Shown piece by piece: positions 1 to 9,851 of a DNA stretch of 64,000 bases. Origin of the DNA: Arenicola marina (lineage: Eukaryota; Annelida; Polychaeta; Arenicolidae). The position numbers and the translations under genes were made by a program. The stretch spans positions 36,541,994 through 36,605,993 of the forward strand of contig OZ025264.1 of assembly GCA_964019135.1 (NCBI GenBank), in the 5' to 3' direction. The notes below the pieces were generated by a model. The model ran no database searches. It was not told the DNA's origin and saw nothing but the letters and a program-made list of their open reading frames with translations. The first letter of the stretch is position 1. Every line of letters starts with the position of its first letter.

Positions 1-1000
1 TTATGGCACAACTCGGGACACTGGCACCAACGGCTTATGGCACAACACGGGACACTGGCACCAACTGCTTATGGCACAACTCGGGACACTGGCACCAACT
101 GCTTATGGCACAGTTCGGGACACTGGCACCAACTGCTTATGGCACAGTTCGGGACACTGGCACCAACTGCTTATGGCACAATTCGGGACACTGGCACCAG
201 CTGCTTATGGCACAACACGGGACACTGGCACCAACTGCTTATGGCACAACTCGGGACACTGGCACCAACTGCTTATGGCACAGTTCGGGACACTGGCACC
301 AACTGCTTATGGCAAAATTCGGGACACTGGCACCAGCTGCTTATGGCACAACTCGGGACACTGGCACCAGCTGCTTATGGCACAACTCGGGACACTGGCA
401 CCAACTGCTTATGGCACAACTCGGGACACTGGCACCAACTGCTTATGGCACAACTCGGGACACTGGCACCAACTGCTTATGGCACAGTTCGGGACACTGG
501 CACCAACTGCTTATGGCACAGTTCGGGACACTGGCACCAGCTGCTTATGTCACAACTCGGGACACTGGCACCAACTGCTTATGGCACAACTCGGGACACT
601 GGCACCAGCTGCTTATGGCACAACTCGGGACACTGGCACCAACTGCTTATGGCACAACACGGGACACTGGCACCAACTGCTTATGGCACAACTCGGGACA
701 CTGGCACCAACTGCTTATGGCACAACTCGGGACACTGGCACCAACTGCTTATGGCACAACTCGGGACACTGGCACCAGCTGCTTATGGCACAACTCGGGA
801 CACTGGCACCAACTGCTTATGGCACAACTCGGGACACTGGCACCAGCTGCTTATGGCACAACACGGGACACTGGCACCAACTGCTTATGGCACAACTCGG
901 GACACTGGCACCAACTGCTTATGGCACAACTCGGGACACTGGCACCAACTGCTTATGGCACAACTCGGGACACTGGCACCAACTGCTTATGGCACAACTT
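1..1000. repeat. 34-bp minisatellite (intron 3 of gene A)
   Basis: About 29 head-to-tail copies of a 34-bp unit with core GGGACACTGGCACCAACTGC; variants differ by single substitutions (CAACTC/CAACAC/CAGTTC, CAACTGC/CAGCTGC). It starts at or before the window edge. On the minus strand it lies about 70 bp downstream of the 5' splice site of exon 3 at 1,068, so it is intronic. The long open frames across it exist because the unit lacks stops in several frames; nothing suggests it is coding. Confidence 0.93.
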
Positions 1001-1068
1001 GTGCATGTACTGTACAGGATCTTCATGCCGATCGTGCAACCGGTCCCGTCCATGTTCAAACTACTCAC

Positions 1069-1228
1069 CTGTACTTTATGAGGCCGAAACGGTTTTTATC
1101 GGGACCGACTTCAAAAGATGCCACGATGTCCTTGACGAACTGTTTGATCTTGTCGAAATCCTTTTTGCCGATGGAGCCCGAGTCATCGAGAACGAAGACG
1201 ATGTCCGCTCCCGCCGACTGCGTGCAAC
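1069..1228 (-). CDS. Gene A exon 3: start of a von Willebrand factor A (VWA) domain
   Basis: This 160-bp exon encodes CTQSAGADIVFVLDDSGSIG and continues to ...DKNRFGLIKY. Strand beta-1 (DIVFVLD) is followed by the metal-ion-dependent adhesion site motif DxSxS (DDSGS), the hallmark of VWA ligand-binding domains in extracellular matrix and adhesion proteins. The acceptor is CTGTCCCCACCAG before GTTGCACG and the donor is TACAG before GTGAGTAG. Phase agrees with exon 2: that exon ends on the first base of a Gly codon, which GT completes here. The exon ends in phase 2, and the rest of the VWA domain lies beyond the left edge, past the 34-bp array. The acceptor is embedded in the last unit of the adjoining 58-bp array, so tens of near-identical acceptor copies lie immediately upstream. 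Domain recognition is firm; the wider protein family is inferred. Confidence 0.87.
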
Positions 1229-3467
1229 CTGGTGGGGACAGAACATGTGATACACTGGTCCCCGGCCATCGCGAGCCAAAGCCAACCTGGTGGGGACAGA
1301 ACATGTGTTACACCGGTCCCCGGCCATCGCCAGCTAAAGCCAACCTGGTGGGGACAGAACGTGTGAGACACTGGTCCCCGGCCATCGCCAGCCAAAGCCA
1401 ACCTGGTGGGGACAGAACGTGTGATACACCGGTCCCCGGCCATCGCGAGCCAAAGCCAACCTGGTGGGGACAGAACATGTGTTACACCGGTCCCCGGCCA
1501 TCGCGAGCCAAAGCCAACCTGGTGCGGACAGAACATGTGATACACTGGTCCCCGGCCATCGCCAGCCAAAGCCAACCTGGTGGGGACAGAACATGTGATA
1601 CACTGGTCCCCGGCCATCGCCAGCCAAAGCCAACCTGGTGGGGACAGAACATGTGATACACTGGTCCCCGGCCATCGCCAGCTAAAGCCAACCTGGTGGG
1701 GACAGAACGTGTGAGACACTGGTCCCCGGCCATCGCCAGCCAAAGCCAACCTGGTGGGGACAGAACATGTGTTACACCGGTCCCCGGCCATCGCCAGCCA
1801 AAGCCAACCTGGTGGGGACAGAACATGTGATACACTGGTCCCCGGCCATCGCCAGCCAAAGCCAACCTGGTGGGGACAGAACATGTGATACACTGGTCCC
1901 CGGCCATCGCCAGCCAAAGCCAACCTGGTGGGGACAGAACATGTGATACACTGGTCCCCGGCCATCGCCAGCCAAAGCCAACCTGGTGGGGACAGAACAT
2001 GTGTTACACCGGTCCCCGGCCATCGCCAGCCAAAGCCAACCTGGTGGGGACAGAACATGTGATACACTGGTCCCCGGCCATCGCCAGCCAAAGCCAACCT
2101 GGTGGGGACAGAACATGTGATACACTGGTCCCCGGCCATCGCCAGCCAAAGCCAACCTGGTGGGGACAGAACATGTGAGACACTGGTCCCCGGCCATCGC
2201 CAGCCAAAGCCAACCTGGTGGGGACAGAACATGTGAGACACTGGTCCCCGGCCATCGCCAGCCAAAGCCAACCTGGTGGGGACAGAACATCTGAGACACT
2301 GGTCCCCGGCCATCGCCAGCCAAAGCCAACCTGGTGGGGACAGAACGTGTGAGACACTGGTCCCCGGCCATCGCCAGCCAAAGCCAACCTGGTGGGGACA
2401 GAACATGTGAAACACTGGTCCCCGGCCATCGCCAGCCAAAGCCAACCTGGTGGGGACAGAACGTGTGAGACACTGGTCCCCGGCCATCGCCAGCCAAAGC
2501 CAACCTGGTGGGGACAGAACGTGTGAGACACTGGTCCCCGGCCATCGCCAGCCAAAGCCAACCTGGTGGGGACAGAACATGTGTTACACCGGTCCCCGGC
2601 CATCGCCAGCCAAAGCCAACCTGGTGGGGACAGAACATGTGATACACTGGTCCCCGGCCATCGCCAGCCAAAGCCAACCTGGTGGGGACAGAACATGTGA
2701 TACACTGGTCCCCGGCCATCGCCAGGCAAAGCCAACCTGGTGGGGACAGAACATGTGATACACTGGTCCCCGGCCATCGCCAGCCAAAGCCAACCTGGTG
2801 GGGACAGAACATGTGTTACACCGGTCCCCGGCCATCGCCAGCCAAAGCCAACCTGGTGGGGACAGAACATGTGATACACTGGTCCCCGGCCATCGCCAGC
2901 CAAAGCCAACCTGGTGGGGACAGAACATGTGATACACTGGTCCCCGGCCATCGCCAGCCAAAGCCAACCTGGTGGGGACAGAACATGTGAGACACTGGTC
3001 CCCGGCCATCGCCAGCCAAAGCCAACCTGGTGGGGACAGAACATGTGAGACACTGGTCCCCGGCCATCGCCAGCCAAAGCCAACCTGGTGGGGACAGAAC
3101 ATCTGAGACACTGGTCCCCGGCCATCGCCAGCCAAAGCCAACCTGGTGGGGACAGAACGTGTGAGACACTGGTCCCCGGCCATCGCCAGCCAAAGCCAAC
3201 CTGGTGGGGACAGAACATGTGAAACACTGGTCCCCGGCCATCGCCAGCCAAAGCCAACCTGGTGGGGACAGAACGTGTGAGACACTGGTCCCCGGCCATC
3301 GCCAGCCAAAGCCAACCTGGTGGGGACAGAACGTGTGAGACACTGGTCCCCGGCCATCGCCAGCCAAAGCCAACCTGGTGGGGACAGAACATGTGTTACA
3401 CCGGTCCCCGGCCATCGCCAGCCAAAGCCAACCTGGTGGGGACAGAACATGTGATACACTGGTCCCC
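1229..3467. repeat. 58-bp minisatellite carrying a repeated 3' splice site (intron 2 of gene A)
   Basis: About 38.6 copies of a 58-bp unit. On the minus strand every unit contains TTCTGTCCCCACCAG followed by GTTGG, the same polypyrimidine-AG acceptor used by exon 3 (acceptor then GTTGC). The array touches the exon with no gap. Variants (GTGATACAC, GTGTTACACC, GTGAGACAC, ATCTGAGACAC, GTGAAACAC) recur with an 812-bp period, i.e. 14 units. All three minus-strand frames are largely open, an artefact of the unit. It is intronic. Confidence 0.94.
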
Positions 3468-3812
3468 TGTTAAGTTAACGTTGGCATGCTGTCTGGCATA
3501 GCAACTCCCGCTTAGCATTACATAACATAGCATTCCATTGCATTGAGGATATTATATCTGCAAATAACAGTAGATTCGTAGATTCGAATGTACGCTCCGC
3601 ATGGTGCCGCCACCTACGCATCAAGGACAAACCATCAGAATCAGTGAAATGCACAATAAATTCACAATAAACAGTACCGTAATGGGTGAATGGGTTAAAC
3701 ACATATATCATTAGATAGTTATTGTTATATTATGACATCCATTGCTATTTTCTTCCGCGGTTCCCTCTGTTATGTAAATACTGATATGTTAAGATGAAGT
3801 CCTCTATCTCAC
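3468..3812 (-). other. Non-repetitive 5' part of gene A intron 2
   Basis: The 345 bases directly downstream (minus strand) of the exon 2 donor GTGAGATAG are AT-rich, contain no tandem repeat and no ORF with recognisable similarity. I see no RNA gene or other element here. Confidence 0.6.
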
Positions 3813-4110
3813 CATCGTGGAGTTGGTTGCAGTCTGCGATGAAGACATTCGGATCACCATCTGGTCGATAGTGCTTGATCCAGAACTCTGCCTGGTCTGC
3901 GATGGCCCTGGGGATGCCGCCCTGGTCCCGCCTGGCGGACCACTGGAGGTACATCCTGGCCGCCAGGCCGGATACTAAGGGCTTCCGGAGCTCCTCCCAG
4001 GGCAGCGAGGGCCAGTCCACGCCGAACGTGTCCTGTATGTCCTTGATGTAGTGGAACAGGGTGAACCGGGCGCTACTGGTCTGGGTCTCCGCCAGCATCT
4101 CCCCGTCGAC
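3813..4110 (-). CDS. Gene A exon 2: conserved region N-terminal to the VWA domain
   Basis: This 298-bp exon begins VDGEMLAETQ and includes DIQDTFGVDWPSLPWEELRK, SGLAARMYLQ, QAEFWIKHYRPDGDPNVF and CNQLHDG. It is flanked by a good acceptor (CCTTGTGTGCAG) and donor (GTGAGATAG). Joined in phase 0 to exon 1 it gives the continuous string GGIWQVDGE, and in phase 1 to exon 3. From memory, a segment of this kind (GYHGGIWQVD, then FGVDW, then SGLAAR) precedes VWA domains in predicted secreted proteins of amphioxus, molluscs and cnidarians; I know no experimentally defined function. There are no stops or frameshifts, so the exon looks functional. An ATG inside the exon is not a likely start, because the frame extends upstream through the splice junction. 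Confidence 0.85.
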
Positions 4111-4268
4111 CTGCACACAAGGAATGACTCGTCATAGCGTGTGTCAAGCTGCTTGGTGGTACTACTTTACCAAAGGCTGGTTGTTTGTATATTCAAGACG
4201 CTTTAACCACTTTTGGTCATATTGCGTCAATGGGAGAAGGGAGGGAGAAAGGAGCCATATCCCCGGGG
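4111..4268 (-). other. 3' end of gene A intron 1
   Basis: Unique intron sequence between the exon 2 acceptor (minus-strand TTGTGTGCAG) and the target-site duplication of the L1-like insertion. It includes a purine-rich stretch, GGGAGAAGGGAGGGAGAAAG. No gene is visible. Confidence 0.6.
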
Positions 4269-4281
4269 GTAACCCCTACTC
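4269..4281. repeat. Target-site duplication, left copy, of the intron-1 LINE
   Basis: GTAACCCCTACTC here is identical to 9,602-9,614. The A-rich 3' end of the LINE (T-run on the plus strand from 4,282) begins immediately after it, as expected of target-primed reverse transcription. Confidence 0.93.
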
Positions 4282-4366
4282 TTTTTTTTATTTCGTTGAA
4301 ATGATAGTCATACAATATTGTTCCAATACATACACCATTTACTTGAGCTTGATAAATAAAATTAAA

Positions 4367-7300
4367 TTAGGACTCAGATGAAGGAGGCTGAAAAAAGACG
4401 CCCCATCTTTCTTGAAATATATTTGCCTGCCCTCTCATTAGTAGGATGTGTTTCTCCATAAGAATATGGTACTGCAAGATTACCTTAAACCCAGGGAAGC
4501 TGATTGGTTGGGTCTTGCATTTCTGTGTATGAATAAAATGTTTTCCAAGCAACAAGCAGTTCTCATCACCTAGAATTATTCGTTTTTCCGACAGATCGAT
4601 CCTGTCCTTAATTATATTTTCTCACCAGTGCACAAAACAATTCCAGAAACGTTTTACCACAGGGCATTGCACAAATCTGTGTGCTATGGTGTCGATTTCC
4701 GAGCAATAGTCACAGATGTTGCTGTCTACCAATCCCATTTTATGCAGCCGGCTCTTATATGGTACAAACCTATATAGTACAGAGAATTGAAACGACTGTA
4801 ATTTGGTCTCAAAACTATTTTTAAAAGGTAATAAACAGTAATTAGACCATTTCATTTTCTGAAAAACTAAACACTTCCATCCATTTATTGCGCTGTATAA
4901 TAGTTATTGGTTTCGGAGTGAGTTTCCAATAAATACTTCTACATGTGTATTCTGTTTCACAATTCAGATTTATCGAGCCTATTCTTTCTCCACCTTGGAG
5001 GGTTATCTTCCAACTGCGGGGTATAGCTGACCTCAGGCCATAGTATTCTAAAAAGTGAAAATGTACTCCATATCTCAACCTTAACTGGTCATCTGTGAGC
5101 AGCAAATTATCACCGCCAATGATGTTATGTATAGTCTTGACGCGTTTGCTGTACCAATGCTCATAAAACACTATATTGCCATTTATTTTAATAAACGGAT
5201 TAAACCATAGCGACTCGGATAAAATTTCGCTTTTTGTAACAGGAGCCTTCTTTGACTTTAACTCAGCCCAGAAGAGAACAAGTTCTTTATAAAACATTGG
5301 TAAATCATTTAAAAACGAGGCAGGAACCGCGCATCTGGTGTTAAATAAATCATTCATTAGTATATATGGAAAGAAAGTCTGTGCGCAGTCCTTCAATGCT
5401 TTCTTTTCATCATTGCAAATTCTCTTAATAAAACTTAATCTGAGTGATTTAACTTGGTTAATATAGATAGGAGCTTTCAAGCCTCCTTCATTTATTGGCT
5501 GAGCCATAACTTGTAATTTAACTTTAGGTGTTGAGTTTTTCCACAGGAACGAATTTATTACACTCTGAATTTCATTTATTGTTTGGGTTGGTAGATACAT
5601 GTTCGTTGCTATATATGTTAGCTTCGACAGTGCCAGGGATTTCAAGACTAAGATTCGACCTATTAGAGTTAATTCACGCATTTTCCAGAGGTTAAGACAC
5701 TTTTTGAGAGACTCAAGCTTTGAGCCTAAATTTAAAGTTGCCATCTCATATTCGTCTAAAGTGAAAACTATTCCTAATGTAGAGAAACACTGAGTTTTAC
5801 ACCATTTGACTTTTAAAGTTCTGGGACAGTTGCTTGCATTAGATCCAATCCAGATGGCTTCTGTTTTCTCTAAATTGCACTTTAAACCTGATATTTTGGA
5901 AAAATCATTGATTTTTTTCAAAAGATTTTCTGCGGATTTTTCATCAGCCAGGAACGATGAGGTGTCGTCCGCTAACTGTGATAGTTTTACTAGTCTTTCG
6001 TCTACTTTAATACCTTTAATGCTGTCATCTCGTCGGACCGCAATAGCCAGGAGTTCTACTGTTAAGACAAACAAGAAAGGCGCTAATGGGCACCCCTGCC
6101 TCACACTCCGTTGTAAGCGGAACCATTCAGTTGTGTAACCATTATTCATCACGCAACTTAGGCTTCCCCCGTAAAGGGTTTTCACAGCGTTCCTAAATCT
6201 ATGGCCAAAATTAAAAGATGCAAGAGTCTCGTCAATATATGCCCATTCAACAGAGTCAAAGGCTTTTTCAAAATCTATTAGGAGAATTAATCCTGGTATG
6301 TTCCTTGCGCTTGAGATTCTTAGAACATCTGAGATGAGTCTAATCTAAGCCAGTTTGGTCCGAGTGGATTAATTTAGTTAGTAGAGGTTGAATTCTCTTA
6401 GCTAGGGCCTTTGTAGCAATTTTGTAATCGACATTTAACGGTGATATAGGCCTCCAATTTTTCAAACGTGCCCTATCTTTGTCTTTTTTAGGAATTAATG
6501 ATATGAGGCCTCTTTTTGATCCATAGACAAATGTCCATGATCTAGAGCATAATTCAAGCTCTCTGTCACTAACTCTGATAACTGTTTCCAAAAGAATTTA
6601 TAATATTCGACTGTCAACCCATCAGTGCCTGGAGTTTTATTATTTTTAGAGTCTTTTATAGCTCTACCCAGTTCCTCCACTGAAAAATTTAATTCGCATA
6701 GCTCCTGCTCTGCTTCGCTTAACTGTGGAATATCTGGATTAGTAAAAAACGTTTCATTTAGAGCTTGATAACTCGTTTTTGGTAAAGGTTCCCTTTTGGA
6801 TGAGTAGAGATTTTTTATAAAACATAAATTCTTCCTTTAGTATTTCAGCCGGAGCTGCAGTTGTATTGGTGTCATAAAGCTTCAGTTTTAGTATACAGTT
6901 GTTTTTATAATTCCTCTTTCCCAGTCCAAGGAAATACTTTGTCAACCGTTCACCCTGCTCAGCCCAAGTGGCTCTGGAACGTATTATAGCTCCTTTGGTT
7001 TTAACATTTGATATCTCTTCTAATTCAGTTTTCAGTGAGGTCAAAAGGTTATCTTTGATACATTTATCTGACATATGTTCCAAAGCATATAGGCGTTCTA
7101 AAAGTTCCTTTTCCCTGTCTCTAGCTTGATTTGCTTTAAATTTAGAAAATGATATAGTAAACTCCCTTAGTTCGCATTTGATAACATCCCATTTTAAACC
7201 TTTGTTTTCCATATATGCGTATTTAACTTTAGCTGTGTTGAGAAGTTCATTCATATTAGTTATATATTCGTTATCACCTAGTAAACTGGCATTAAACTTC

Positions 7301-8060
7301 CAGACCCCTGGACCTCTTGGTTGAAAAAGACGTCCTTGAAGATGTAAATAAATGGCTTTGTGATCAGATTTAAATGAAACATCAATACGTGCAGATTTAT
7401 CCTGGGGTCTTAAAAAATCAGACACTAGATAGAAATCTAGTCTACTTTTACTTCTTCCATCTACCGACTCCCATGTATATTGTTTCACACCTGGGTTATT
7501 TGTCCTCCAGATCTCACACAATTCTTGATCATCTATAAATTCCTTCAGTTTTGTTCGGTATTTGGAGCCTTTCTCAACACTGCCTCTTTTGTCTAATTTA
7601 GGATCAAGAGTAATATTGAAATCGCCTTCTATTACAATATTATCTCCTGCGACATTTCTTGTCTGCTCCCATAGGGTTTCTAAAAAGGCACATTGTAAAT
7701 TATTGTGATCCTTAGTTGGAGCGTAGATATTTGCTATAGTTATTTCAGTTTCATTTAGCCACAATTTAACAAGCAATATCCGGCCATCTTTGTCTGTGTA
7801 GGTGTCTTTTACCGTATAATCAACACTGGGAGGAAACAGTATGCATACACCTCTACTGTCTTCGGCAAAGTGATTGAGTTCAATATCCCCTCCCCATTCT
7901 CTTTTCCACCTAACCTCGTCTGTCACCACACTGTGAGTTTCTTGTAAAAACACTACACAGTTTGTATAAAATTTATGAAATATCTAAATAACGATAATCG
8001 TTTTAAATTCTGCCTTATTCCCCGCACGTTCACACATATAATCTCAATATTGAAAGTCAT
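4367..8060 (-). pseudogene. LINE ORF2: endonuclease and reverse transcriptase, frameshifted
   Basis: The probable start is the ATG at 8,060, followed by an endonuclease N-terminus (CVNVRGIRQNLKR). After a frameshift near 7,955 comes FLQETH, then YAPTKD, EGDFNITLDP, SRLDFYLVS and SDHKAIYL: the APE-type endonuclease blocks with catalytic Glu, Asp/Asn and the terminal SDH. The RT follows in pieces: PGTDGLTVEYYK (near 6,600), LIPKKDKD and LKNWRPISPLN (near 6,480), RQGCPLAPFLF and LADDTSSFL (near 6,000). The catalytic box reads LADD rather than YADD, which I believe is common in this lineage. A C-terminal Cys/His cluster (CDYCSEID...HRFVQC) is near 4,700. At least four frame changes break it. Confidence 0.9.
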
Positions 8061-8627
8061 GTGTAACAGACATAACCTCTATCACTGTGACGTTAACCAT
8101 GTACATTGCATAATACAGACATTTCACTGCAGTACTGTTTAACAAAACTTCACAAAACATTAGATGCAGTATCAAATCAACGAAATATTTAGTTATAGCC
8201 TTAGTCTTCAGACTTAAACTACCTCTAGCTTAGCGAGTTAAACGAAGAAAACGAAAAGAATGAGGCTTACCAGCCTATATACTATAGTACTTACGATACA
8301 ACTTGTAGCACTTATTAGGCTTAATAAAGTTAAGCTACGTACTGTACGCAGGCTTGGCACACCATATATATACGAAACACCTTGTCATGTCTGAGCGGTA
8401 GATATGTTCGTCAACATGATGGGTCATGTCTCAAATATCCCTTCAAAACAGACACTTTCCAACCACAAACGCCTCTGCATGTCATCCAGCAGTTTCACCG
8501 CTTGTGGACAAATGCACCCAGAGTCGTAAACCCTGTGTCGTCACAGCTGTTGTGAGTTAATCCATGAGTTGTACTTCAGCTTTTCCACTCGTCCGCGTCA
8601 GTGCATCGGGGTGATTTCAAAAACTAC
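8061..8627 (-). other. Spacer between LINE ORF1 and ORF2
   Basis: AT-rich stretch between the stop of ORF1 and the ATG of ORF2 within the L1-like element. No conserved coding similarity seen. Confidence 0.6.
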
Positions 8628-9522
8628 CTACGGGGAATCTTTCGGGTCGATGTTTTCCAACCAGCTCTGCGGCAAGGAAGACCGTGTATCCCATTTGTAG
8701 CTTTTATCATCAACGATAAGTTTGTTCTGAACCAGGTTAGCACGTTTACCATCTTTTCTCGCCGCCTTCATGATAGGCAGGAGCTTGCGCCGTTCCATTT
8801 GCATGGCTTTGGGTAGGTCGTCGTTGAGGTAGATATTCCCTCCTTTCAGTTGTTTCTTTTTATCCCAGACTCGTTTGCGATCCTGGTATAACACAAAGCG
8901 CGCAATGATGGGCCTGGGGGTCTGTCTGGCTGTCGTGTCGGACGGGGGTCGACCCATTCGGTGACACCGTTGGATTTGTATATCCCCGGCATCGTCGATC
9001 GATAACTTCTCACGTAGAAGTTTTCTAATGACATCCGTGCAGTCAGGTTGGGCTGCAGAAGACTCTTCTATTCCGTGAAAGAGTATGTTCTCTCGCCGGC
9101 TATACGCTTCCATGTCGACCAGATCGCTCTTCATTTGCTCGTTATCTTTCTTGATTTGGTGGACGACGCTGGCAGGGTCGCTCTTTTCGAGTTCCTTGAT
9201 CCTCTTGAGAAGGCTTGCGTTTTCCTTCTCCAACGTGTCCACTCTCTTCGATTGGTATTCCGAAGCCTCTTTCAGGTGTTCAATGTCCGTGAGATATAAG
9301 GACATCTTTGATCTCGGGGAGACATGCGACATTGTGCCTTATTTCCTCCATTATGGCCCGCAGATCGTCTGGCAGAGCGATCCGAGGATCAGATTCTCCG
9401 CTTGATTCTGCCATATGCGCCGAATCTTCGTAATATGCAGGTATAGTTTTCTGTTTCTTATCCGCCGACTTTGATGGAGTGCACTTTTTTATGGCTATAT
9501 CTTTGATGGAGTGCGGTGACAA
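8628..9522 (-). pseudogene. LINE ORF1 protein (L1 ORF1p-like), one frameshift
   Basis: The N-terminal ~70 residues (starting MSPHSIKDIAIKKCTPSKSA) lie in one frame up to about 9,310; the remaining ~220 residues lie in another frame, with no long gap. The second part has a heptad-like coiled coil (HLKEASEYQSKRVDTLEKEN, KRIKELEK), then the RRM-like signature YSRRENILFHGI and a C-terminal domain with RPIIARFVLYQDRKRVW, IYLNDDLPK and MKAARKDGKRANL. That order matches L1 ORF1p, a trimeric single-strand nucleic-acid-binding protein that coats LINE RNA. The frame break makes it a pseudogene. Confidence 0.88.
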
Positions 9523-9601
9523 AACCGCCTCGTGGTGGCTAACCTCGTCAAGCCAAAATGAAAACCTCCAGAAATGTCGCCAATTCCTGACACAATAGCT
9601 T

Positions 9602-9614
9602 GTAACCCCTACTC
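9602..9614. repeat. Target-site duplication, right copy, of the intron-1 LINE
   Basis: GTAACCCCTACTC, identical to 4,269-4,281, sits directly upstream (minus strand) of the LINE 5' end. Confidence 0.93.
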
Positions 9615-9768
9615 ACTGCGAAGGAGGACATGGGATCTTTATCCTGCGACCACACAGACATCCACAGCGGGGCTCGAACCACCGATCCACGTGCCGTTAA
9701 ACTCTCAGGTGGCCATAGCACTCAAAGAAAACGCTATAGCCCACTGAGCTGTCGCCCGGCCCCGGCTT
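9615..9768 (-). mobile_element. tRNA-derived SINE-like sequence
   Basis: Read on the minus strand, an A-box-like CAGCTCAGTGGG (9,740-9,751) is followed about 70 bases on by a good B box, GGTTCGAGCCC (9,670-9,680): an RNA polymerase III promoter layout with an extended middle. No complementary acceptor stem closes the structure and the sequence continues past the tRNA-like part, so it reads as a SINE head rather than a working tRNA gene. The LINE may have landed in its tail, since the right duplication directly abuts it. Confidence 0.55.
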
Positions 9769-9851
9769 TACCAAAAGACATTATGGCAAGGTTTTATGCT
9801 GACTCAGCGTCAAGGTGTTAGTGACTTCATCAATTTATCAATGAATCATGG

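Larger units (their letters stand above)
4282..9601 (-). mobile_element. L1/Tx1-like non-LTR retrotransposon, apparently full length, decayed
   Basis: A 5.3-kb insertion on the minus strand, bounded by perfect 13-bp direct repeats and ending in a short A-rich tail. Order from the 5' end: ORF1 (coiled-coil nucleic-acid-binding protein), a spacer, then ORF2 with an APE-type endonuclease, reverse transcriptase and C-terminal Cys/His motif. Both ORFs carry frameshifts, so this copy should not move by itself. It sits in intron 1 of gene A in the same orientation as the gene. The clade call (L1/Tx1 side rather than CR1/RTE) rests on the presence of ORF1, the RT motif set and the A tail; a phylogeny was not possible. 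Confidence 0.92.

Noticed and set aside
9615..9768. Functional tRNA gene on the minus strand
   Set aside because: A and B boxes are present but no acceptor stem pairs and the middle is too long; a SINE head fits better.
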